Assembly: GCA_001792895.1 (NCBI GenBank)
Contig: MARA01000013.1
Span: 558,001-622,000, forward strand
From: Lentinus brumalis
Taxonomy: Eukaryota; Basidiomycota; Agaricomycetes; Polyporales; Polyporaceae
DNA: 64,000 bases
Reading direction: 5' to 3'
The notes beneath the pieces are model-generated. The model was given only the letters and a program-made list of their open reading frames with translations, did no database searches and was not told the origin of the DNA. Made by a program: the position numbers and the translations under genes. Positions 55,405 to 64,000 of this stretch are shown here, in pieces. The number at the start of each line of letters is the position of its first letter. Position 1 is the first letter of the stretch.

Positions 55405-57164
55405 CTACACGGTCAAAGATGATGATGCAGCCACCTCAGGTGCTACCTCTGTCAGGACCTCCCCCTCCTCACCCAGGGCCTCTGAAGTTGAGCGGACTTG
55501 CAACTCAATACCATTGTCATCATTGGACTGTGCTGAGCGACTGGGATTGATGAAGCCTCCGAGGGACGAGATGAAGCTCAGTGTGCTGTCCCATGTGTTT
55601 CTCGAGGAATGTAATGGATCGTCAGCATCGAGCTTTACAACCGTGTGGTTTGCTTCTTGAAGTTTGAGGAGGAAGCGTGAGATGAGGATTGCAGTGATTC
55701 TGTGAATGAATCTTGTGTAAGTGAATGCTTGCAGAACTCTATGGTTAGCAGTGTGATGTGTACACATACGGGCCAGTGAATACAGTAATCAGACTGAACC
55801 TGTTGTCACTGTCATCACTCGCCACCTATAGAAGTATCAATGAATAGTGACAAACAGATAGGAGATACAAGACAGGTCAATGCTTACTGCTGTGGCAGAA
55901 AAGACAAGGTGAAGGACATTCAGAATGAAAAGGATGCTAATGCCCACATTGAACTCGGTAAGTTGTTCATATACTTTGGGGACCTTTGGCACAGGACTTA
56001 CGTAAAATATAGGGTTCCTGTGCATGAAGTCAGGCATCAGTAAGCCAAAGAAATTTGCTTAGGAAGGCAAACCGCCACGGAAAAGGACATCTGACAGTGT
56101 AAGCCTCTTGGACTTGTGGATGTCTTTCAGGGCGGCAGAGCCTCTCAGTGTTGTCCAGGTGATGTAGATGAGTATAATGTCTGCAGCGATGAGGGGGACT
56201 CGAGAGATAATTATGACTGTGCCATTCTGCAAATCAGTGTGTGCCATTGCAGATCATTGTTAGCCAACCTACGCCTTGTACAGAGTCAGTACCAATGGAT
56301 GTGATGAGACTGAACAAGCCAAACCTAAGTAAGAGTGCAGCAGTTGTGTTGTCTGTTCCAAGGCATCCAAATGGCGGAACATTATCTCCAGAGTACTGAT
56401 AACCATAATCAACCTGCATCATGGCCCATCAATATTCTGCGGCAGTCCATATAATTCCAAGAACATCAATCTACTCACCAGATTGGCACCTACTGGTGCT
56501 AGAGACAAAGCAGCAACAACTATTCCAAGGGGCTTGCTCCTGCTCAACACATATGCACGGAGAGCAGAGAAGGCTGATTGCATGTGTCAGGAATCATGGC
56601 CAATGACAGGAAGCATGGCCTACCTGCTCCGGTAGTGAATTGCAGTATGCCCATTGCCTGCGTGGCTATGACAAACAAGGAACAGCTGCAGACATCAACC
56701 AGCATGTTGCAGTCATCTGAATTCTGCAAGGCTTCACACGGACCTCTGATTCCTGGTCAGATTGGCTGTAGCTCAGACTGAGACTGCTTACCTTATCAGA
56801 AGGGAAAGATGTAAACTCGACCAACCCCATGACATAGTACATCATGGAAATCAACTTGTTTGCGAAGAAAAAGAGTGCTGCTCCACTGATGCGCTTTGCA
56901 GTCCAGAAGTACGCCACTTCTTGGTCAAACGTGAGGAAGGTGTCATAGAGGAAGAGAACTACATGGAGTAAAAGTGTCAGGGTGACATGGTTGAGCTTGA
57001 TATGTAGTGAGCACACCTGAGGCTGCAACACCGCAGTAGCGGTCTGTATAGCTGTTAGACGCAGTCAGCAAGTGTTATTCGCGATGAGAGACTTTCAGCT
57101 ATGTGACATACAGGGTGTCGAATAGGGCCACAGTCGCAGCAGCATCATCAGCATCGGAAGACAT
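55405..57164 (-). CDS. DUF6533-domain multi-pass membrane protein, copy B
   Basis: Start ATG at 57164 (MSSDADDAAATVALFDTL, then GTATGT), stop at 55405-55407. The DUF6533 exon (about 56790-56960) has FLYDTFLTFDQEVAYFWTAK followed by helix ALFFFANKLISMMYYVMGL. The last exon has a helix ITAILISRFLLKLQEAN, typical of the family's final membrane segment, then a tail WDSTLSFISSLGGFINPSRS and an acidic end. It is collinear with copy A. Compared with A it is markedly poorer in CpG (my rough count over about 960 matched bases is 14 against 33). Integrity is not fully proven. Confidence 0.7.
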
Positions 57165-60149
57165 GGTGAGGTCGAAGGAGGACCCTCAAGTCACCGAGGG
57201 TGAAGGAATATTGGGACTACAATCATGGCATAACCAGGTCTTATATTGCACATGACAGTACGGTCACCATCTAATAGGGTGCCTGTCATCGGATGGTCGT
57301 CGAGGTACACACCTGGAAACCACCATCTCCGATAATCTCCTAACCACACCATGTGGTAGAGAGTCTGTGCGAGTTCGAGGCAGCCGCACACCACAGTTGC
57401 GTGGACCGGTGTTGCGCGGCTGAATGGCCATCTAGCCAATCAAATAGTGTTGCTGGATCGAACTGAAGGTGATTTGGATGGTCAGCCATGGCGATTGAAC
57501 AGAGGATGAGCACAGATACCGGCAGGAACTTTGCAACTGTGCGGAATGCAGTGGCATAATGGCACAGCCGGCCGAGAAGACCCGAAGGGCAAGTGGATGA
57601 GGTGCCGCGGAGATAGATGTCTGAACGAGCATGCTGCCATCTGACATCCTGAACCGGACATTGTTGCAACTAGATAGATGAAAGAGTGAGCTATGTACAA
57701 CCGTCAGTGCAACTGAATAACATGCATGTGCATGCATCATGAGATACAGCCCAACAGGCCGTCGAGGACCCTCATCATTGTAAAGATGAGATGAGTTACA
57801 TCTTCCTAGCTGAGGCGACCGCTGACCATGTGTTCAGGACACTCACAACACTGAGTGACAGCGCTGGCAACGATGAACTGGTGGACACATGTTCAGAGAT
57901 GGCTGCGCCCGTTGTTGAGCTGGCCTGGAGGTATGATCACAAGAGCCGGGAGGACCCCGACGAGGCGGAAGCTCCTCCCAAACACCAGACTATATCACAC
58001 CGCCAGGTGTTATTGCACCGGCACGAGAGCATCTAAATTTGGCACGCGAACCCGAACAGAGCCAGCGCAATATCATGTTACGATATTAATCAATGCATGG
58101 GCGTATACCGAGAGAGATCTTGAGCCTAGGTATCGGAGGACAACGAAGAGGCGTATGTTCTGCAATCGAGACTCGAGACACCCCATGGACCAAGAAGCCA
58201 GAACGACGGGTCGTGCACGAGCGCAGAGACATAAAGACGTCGAGACGTATGCAACTGGTGAATTGAACGACTAGGACTGGGTAATGACATACACTTCACA
58301 ATTGACCAACGATGGTGGCGCTGGCGAGCAGACACGGGGGATCCGAGCGGAGCGGAAGAGAGAGCCAGGTCGGATGCATAACAGAGAAGACGTCAGGAGG
58401 ACTGCGAGCAGAGTGTTAGTGCATGAGGAGGGAAGTAGCAACTGCCAGCACAGCGGCATCTGAGCTACTAGGAGCGACCCAGCCAGAGAACGTGTCGCGC
58501 CTGAGCGACACGGTATGCGGAATTGAGGGCGGGCATGACAATATGCGCGACGGGGATGCGCGCGCTGCGGTTCGTAAGAGGGCTGGATAGGACGGGTGGG
58601 GCTGAGGATGCCGAAGCCCATGAATAGAGCCGCGGTGTCACCAAGGGCATCAGAGGATACGGAGGCGCAGAGAGCAGCGCCGCCTGCGCGGACGTTGTGG
58701 AGGGACGTGCATGAGCGGAAGACACGCAAGCACGTGAATGTGAGAGTACTGGTACGGGCTCGAGGGTGTATGCGAGTCCCGCTGGGGGAGTTAGAAGTGT
58801 GCACTCGGAACGCGTGTTACTCACCTTGAGAACGTCCTCATCCTGCGTAAGCTGGGCACCTTTCCGTTCTCCATCATCTTCTGCCAGTGACGTTCGCGAG
58901 AGAGCCGCGTCCCCCTCGCTGGGGCTGCTTCCAGTACTGAATGATCGCCCGGGATTTGCAGGCGGTCCGCCGCGGCCAATGTCGTAGTTCTCGAAGAGGT
59001 TGTGCGAGTTCATATCGAAGATGTTCCAGTACATCCATGGGGTGACGGGCTTCGGGCTCGACGCGCACAGCAGGAGGAAGCCTAGTCGAAAGAGCCGCCC
59101 AAGTTTGCAGGTTGCGGAAGGGTGGGGGTACAAGACGCATCAGGGTGCCATAGACAGCTTTGAAAGAGTATATGCCTGAGGACACGGGGATCTGCAATAT
59201 GCAGCAGCAGAGGCGGGACTGTGGACGTGGACGACGACCTCGGGACGCATGCAGCATTCCAGGGCAGGCCGCATCAGCACCGCCCTGCCACGCAAACTTC
59301 AATACAGCACGGACTCTACGATGGACACGGACGATGTCGATAACATGCTCGAGAATTCTCTCCCACTCGGAGAGCGGACGGGTACTGACATTCTCGTACC
59401 ACTCTCCTCCAGGAAGACGTCTCGCGCACATTCCCTGTCGACCATCTTTGCCTCCTCTTCGAGTGCAGGCCTCAGCGAAGTCGTCGGTCCGCGGTCTCGG
59501 CGCTTCCCGCTTCCCTCCCGTGTCCCGCACAAGCACGTCGGTGCTCGTTGCCCAGCTTTGTCGAACTGGATGTGGAGAAATATCTCTAGTCAGCACACCG
59601 CACAGACGACTCGGACGCAAAAATGCGGACCATACCGGTTAGTTGCTCACCTTGCCTGTGTCGCCGCACACGAGTTGAAGATCCGTTCTCTCAGATGCAG
59701 GTATTGCCTAGGCCGCGTTCCACCAGCTCGCGTTGCGTACAGGCCTGGGAGAGGTGCGAGTCAGTCTTGAAGACTGCCGCACAACACACCGCACTGACGT
59801 GTCCTATCATCGTGCCAGCATCCCAGATTCGCATTGACAGCTGGCGCGAGTTACCTTCACGCCATGCCGTTCCAGCGTGACGGTTCCACCTAGGTGTCCT
59901 TCCAGTGGGTCGGGCTTCCAGGTTCCGCACGACTTCGATAGCCTGCGGACGGTCCGGACGAGACGCGCAGGATTGAGGCATGAATAGAGGCCGATTACGG
60001 AGAAGTGGGCTTGAATGATGTCGCGTCGTCGACAGCCGACTCGTACCCCAGGATACCCTTTAGATGACGGGCGAGATGAGCACTCGCTCGCATGCTGCAT
60101 ATATGGACAGTGTGTAGATGGATGATGCGTACCTATTGAGGGAGAAGGC
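57165..60149 (-). other. Duplicated segment B, unidentified minus-strand remains
   Basis: Counterpart of 17033-21840. Includes YATAFRTVAKFLPVSVLILC (about 57500-57560), LGDTAALFMGFG (about 58620), RSFSTGSSPSEGDAAL (about 58910-58960) and AWREGNSRQLSMRIWDAGTM (about 59810-59870). Hydrophobic and Ser-rich stretches suggest decayed membrane-protein genes, but no continuous gene can be supported. Confidence 0.35.
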
Positions 60150-61390
60150 GGAGTGCGCAGCAATCAACGAGACAGGCGACCGGAAGGGCCACCATAGCAA
60201 GCGAGATAGAACTCCGGGCCCCATCGAGCCGTAGACAGCTCTCCGCAGATCCGCGTTGCCTCAAACGTGGTTCATAGCCCTCGTTAACGTTGAGCCCGCT
60301 GCGACTCCGGGGTGCATGTCGATGGCCGTCGATGGCAGGGTTTTCGTGACGTTCCTCTGTAGAGATAGGTCTCCAGCCAGGAGCGACAATACGACGTACT
60401 GTGTGACTGGGTCAGAATGCGGGGGATGGGCATGTGAGGATGAACGGACGCGCCTGGGTTCACCTCAGTTGCACGCCAACCAGCAGCATCGCGTCGCGTA
60501 GAGACGTGCTCGGCGAGTAGGACCTGTATACATTTCAGTACCGAGACAGATGAATATAAGGACACTGCAACGCTCTGTGCGCGACGTACCTGCAGCAAGC
60601 CGTCAAGCGCACTCGACCACCAGCTCGGGTGAGCCCACGCTCGGGCTGGATGCCACTTGATCCGGCTAAAACCACGGCCGTATCGTCGTGTTGGCTCTAA
60701 TATTGCTGCGCGAAGATGAGGGCGTGCTTGCGCCGTCTTTTCTAATTCTTGAGAAGTATCGCAGCCAGGTCGCGGTATGAGGACAGAGGCTGATGTTGCA
60801 TGCGACGCAGTTCTGTAACAATTCGAGATCTCAGTCCAGAACTATGATGGTGGGAACACACCACTTGCCTGACCATTGTCTTCGAGTCGGACTGACGAAC
60901 CGCGAACGCAAAGTCGTCCTGAGGTGCGAGGTAAGAGATCAATGCCCATTCTTCATGGACCGGGGAATGAGGCTCACCAATACCACAGGGTCTGGCTTGA
61001 GATATCATGTCGCTGGAGCTCTGTGTCGCGGGTACGACGATCGTCGCGCGGGTATGGACCTAGTATTCAGTTCACAGGTGGCAATTTTTCTTGGCGGCAG
61101 CGCGAGACCTCGAAGACGTAGTGGGGGGGCTCAGGGACGAAGGAGCGGGTACGTTGGCAACTGGCCCGATCCTGGGAGATCACAGCGGCCAGTCAGTGTG
61201 AAGAAGCTCAGAGAGCCCTGGGGAGGGTTCACACCATGGACAGGACGGCGGACAGAAGGCGCGAGCATAGCAACAGAGAGCCGAGAGTAGAAGGGAGAAG
61301 AGCGGCAGACGCCGCACAGGACGAGTCCACCGTGGCGCATGACATGGCATGGAGCTGAGCCGAGGCAGAGGGCGACATGCGCTTCTGCCC
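60150..61390 (-). repeat. Repeated block X, copy B
   Basis: Minus strand. GDLSLQRNVTKTLPSTAIDM then HPGVAAGS (about 60300-60380), HYVFEVSRCRQ near 61110, and the promoter-proximal GACATGGCATGGAGCTGAGC near 61345. A TGA interrupts the frame that stays open longest in copy A. Confidence 0.4.
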
Positions 61391-62470
61391 GGCGCCTACT
61401 GCCTCCTGCAGCAACCACAACCACAAGCTGACAACACCACGGACCAAGGACGACCATCCGAGCTCTCTTGCGCACGAGGTCTCTCCTAGAGTTATCGCTC
61501 CTCCGCTTACCAGTCTGCGCTCGTCTTCGAGCTTCCATCTGTCTTCCACCGGTCCTTCCACATTCTCGACAGCCTGCGGACACGATGGACTGCATGCGGC
61601 GGCATAGAACACTACGTGGCCGCTCTCAAGGCGGATCATCCTGAAGCATGTCGCTCCGCGAGCAGAGCTGGCGCGGAGGGTAGGAACGGATGGTGCACGC
61701 GGGACGATCGTCCAGGTGAGTTTTCACAGAGTGCTGTTCTTCCCATTACCCGCCATATCGACACTTGCAGGGTGGCATTTCCTGGTCCTCATCCGTATCC
61801 GTTCGTTGTCTCCACCTCCGCCGGCACGCGCGCATTACTGCGTGCCCGTCGCGCGTGTCTCAGGTGTGCTGTTCCCCGCAGCACACGGTAGACGTCTCCC
61901 GCGCGCACGTACAAGCACTATCCCCGACCCGACATCCCCTCTCTGTTCGTCTTGGCGTCCACCTCATTCGCCCGCCTCCCTGGGATCGGCATACTGGCTC
62001 GACCGCCTGACGGGTCGTCACGGATCCCAGCCATCTTCCAGGGCAACCATCCCGTGCACCCCTGTGCTTAAAGTTACCCTCGTCTCGCCCGGCACACATG
62101 CAGAGCTCTTCCACGCTCGTAACGCAGTGTCCGAGCTTCGATGATCTCGCCTCCTATCGAGCCATCTCATTGCACGACGCTCTCGACGCTCTACCGTCCA
62201 TCGAGTACACCGCCGCCAGACCCGCGACTGGATGCACAGCAGCCCGACGTTGAAGATATCTCAAAAGAAGCCCGCGATGACGAGCACCAGAACTGCGGGC
62301 TTGAGCGCGGTTGCAGCCCGCTCGCCCGAGGTTCCAGTCCGCTGTCAGATTGCCCTATGCTCTGCTTCAGGTGCCACCTCTCATTGCTTCTGTCGTATCT
62401 CTCACCGTTGAGCAGCACTGGCTTAAGGTGTTCCTCGTCACGGACTACTGGATGCTCGTGTGCCCTCAGA
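61391..62470 (+). other. Array sequence upstream of the third BCS1 relic
   Basis: Continuous here, while in segment A the same junction is split by the 25-kb transposon island. Contains a GTGAGT donor near 61713 and open but unrecognised plus-strand stretches. Confidence 0.35.
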
Positions 62471-62479
62471 AGTCGCAGG

Positions 62480-63100
62480 GCTCCTCCTATACCCACGGAT
62501 GACTTCCTGGGAAGCACGCAGTCACGACTACCCCGAGGCAGGTCAGTCCCACGCCCGCGCTGCGTCTCCGGTCGTTGCTGACACCGATGGTCTATCCAGG
62601 CATCTCGCACCGCCGTGGATACCACCTGTACCCTCTCCGGGCGCCGGGAAGAGCTCGCTCATCACACCATTGCAGGTTCGCTCCTCCTTGACGTCTATGT
62701 CATCTCCCTCACGCGCACGACCCAATGCTCCACTCCGTCGTCGTCGCCCAGCTCCCGCACAAGCGCGTCGTGCTCGTGCTCGTGGAGGATCTGCGTATCG
62801 CAAGTGATCAGACGCGACTCCTCAATCTGGAGAAGAGACATGCTGTATGCGCAGAAAGAGAGAGGTGCCAGCGACTCCATGGCATCGCCCGTCGTTCTGA
62901 GCGATCTGCTGAACGCGCTTGAGAGCGTTGGTGCGCAGGCAGGAGGGCTGCATACTGATTGCCACGACGGACGAGTACAAGTCGGCTGGTCGTCTGGATA
63001 TTGCACATGGAGTTCACACTTACGGGCACGCTACAAGGACGAGAGGTCGGAGGAGAAGTAGCAGTGGGCGTCCCAGAAGGACTGCGGCTATGGTTCTCCA
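62480..63100 (+). pseudogene. BCS1-like AAA ATPase relic, copy 3
   Basis: Best preserved P-loop: SPGAGKSSLI (62634-62663). Then HTIAGSLLLDVYVISL in the next frame, HKRVVLVLVEDLRIASD as a Walker B-like strand (about 62760-62810), LSDLLNALESVGAQ (about 62900-62940) and, in a further frame, CILIATTDEYKSAGRLDIAHG with VHTYG (about 62950-63025). The order is that of the BCS1 ATPase core, but each motif is in a different frame, so it is either a pseudogene or heavily affected by indels. Confidence 0.68.
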
Positions 63101-63759
63101 CCGGGGAACTCTCATTCTTCCACACCCCGGACTCTCGCCGTCACCATCCACACCACCGGCTCCACCCTCAACTTCCTTGTGACTCGGAGTCCTCTGGGAC
63201 CTAGTTCGGTGTCGCACACGCGTCCCTCGGCCCTCGCACGGGACTGCTGCGGATGGTTCGCTGCACTCTTCTCGAACTTCGCGTGCTAACCAGCCGCACG
63301 AAAGCGTCCGCACGAACTGGTGGATGGCATCAAAGCATTGGTCGAGTACAAGCAGTGCACCAGCCAGTAGACCCGATTTCGTCCTCCAGCTACTCTCCTC
63401 CTCTGTTCTCCAAGCTCAACGACAGATCCGCAGACTCTACGCAGCACAGTGCGAGGACTGTGTTGTCCTTTTGATCTCTGGCGCCATTTTTGTGTCCTCA
63501 TTGGTGGAATTGCACGAAGGATCACGTTCGACAAGGAATGCTCACTGCGAAACTTTCGGATGAGAGCGAGTGATGTTCGACTCTCGAGCCTGCGCCTTAT
63601 CCGATTACCTCCGTCTGCTTGTATCTCGACCTCCTGTCGACACAACACATCTCGCCCAACTATACGCTCCCGGACTAGACTTCTCTTGCGCAATTCTGCT
63701 GACATACGCTCGCATCCGTATACGAAGGAGTGGATACATTGGCGACTTGCCCGACATCA
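63101..63759. other. No recognisable gene
   Basis: Open stretches on both strands without motifs. Presumably the degraded 3' part of the array unit. Confidence 0.3.
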
Positions 63760-64000
63760 GTACTTGGCCAAATTTCTTAGCTGTCTTATGCTGTCTTATG
63801 CTATCTTACCTGTCTTAGGGACCCCGTAAACCACCTCCGTTTCGTCCAAAATTTGGCACATCCCTGCGCGTAGGTGCGACGAACCACTGTGCAAAATATC
63901 AGCTCATACGGATGCGATGCGATTGAGAGAGAGGACACGTTCAGGTCAGCCACAATCGACCTAAGACAGTGGCTGTGTACCCAAAAGGAGGCATGGCCAT
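63760..64000. mobile_element. MITE-like element, copy 2 (inverted, cut by the window edge)
   Basis: Reverse complement of 2803-3043. It starts with the terminal repeat GTACTTGGCCAAATTTCTTA and its GCTGTCTTA iterations. The other end lies outside the window. Confidence 0.75.

Noticed and set aside
62480..63100. Intact BCS1 gene
   Set aside because: Walker A, Walker B and sensor regions are in different frames and I found no splice sites that join them.
1..64000. tRNA, rRNA or bacterial-type promoters
   Set aside because: No cloverleaf-like A/B box pairs, rRNA motifs or operon-like gene packing were noticed on either strand, although a covariance search was not possible.

Overview
The window reads as nuclear DNA of a filamentous basidiomycete, most likely an Agaricomycete (inference). 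The genes carry many short GT-AG introns of about 50-70 bases. The families are typical of that group: proteins with a DUF6533 domain, an expanded set of BCS1-like AAA ATPases, a Plavaka-type transposase, a DUF6729 transposase-like gene, a DUF6698-like gene and a chromodomain Ty3/gypsy element. I saw no rRNA, tRNA, CRISPR array or prokaryotic operon.

Layout. The left edge (30-960, minus) holds the 3' part of a single-pass membrane protein gene. It is followed by a 575-bp inverted-repeat element containing telomere-like CCTAAC repeats (1788-2362) and a MITE (2623-3043), whose second, inverted copy runs off the right edge (63760-64000). Between them lies a decayed tandem gene array. It contains three plus-strand BCS1-like ATPase relics (about 7.4-8.1, 52.7-54.0 and 62.5-63.1 kb), two minus-strand DUF6533 membrane-protein genes (15271-17032 and 55405-57164) and several copies of an unidentified minus-strand block called X here (best copies 21.9-23.3, 49.9-51.2 and 60.2-61.4 kb). 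The stretch 8.4-23.3 kb is a diverged copy of 54.1-61.4 kb in the same orientation.

The array has been invaded repeatedly. A solo LTR (8907-14518, target duplication GCTGT) holds a complete hAT transposon, hAT-1 (9372-14235, 8-bp duplication CCTCCGAC). A 25-kb island (about 23.5-48.5 kb) splits block X from its usual BCS1-side neighbour. It contains a Plavaka-type transposase gene (23777-35070, minus) with a divergent DUF6698-like gene (35902-37131, plus), and a DUF6729/DDE gene (39390-48183, plus). The Plavaka gene is interrupted by a young chromodomain gypsy element (24747-30993, duplication CGTGT). The DUF6729 gene is interrupted exactly at its first intron/exon junction by a second hAT, hAT-2 (39546-44085, duplication CTCCAAGG). 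A small TA-flanked MITE lies at 48802-49058.

Points of most interest: (1) both hAT elements carry a second, divergently transcribed two-exon gene with an acidic C-terminus beside the promoter-side TIR, possibly an undescribed accessory gene; (2) the gypsy element shows Tf1-like self-priming (11-nt PBS complementary to the presumed mRNA 5' end) and a GGGTTTT slippery site at the gag stop; (3) hAT-2 sits on a splice acceptor and could be spliced out as one giant intron; (4) paralogous array copies preserve the empty sites of several insertions, which dates them after the duplication.
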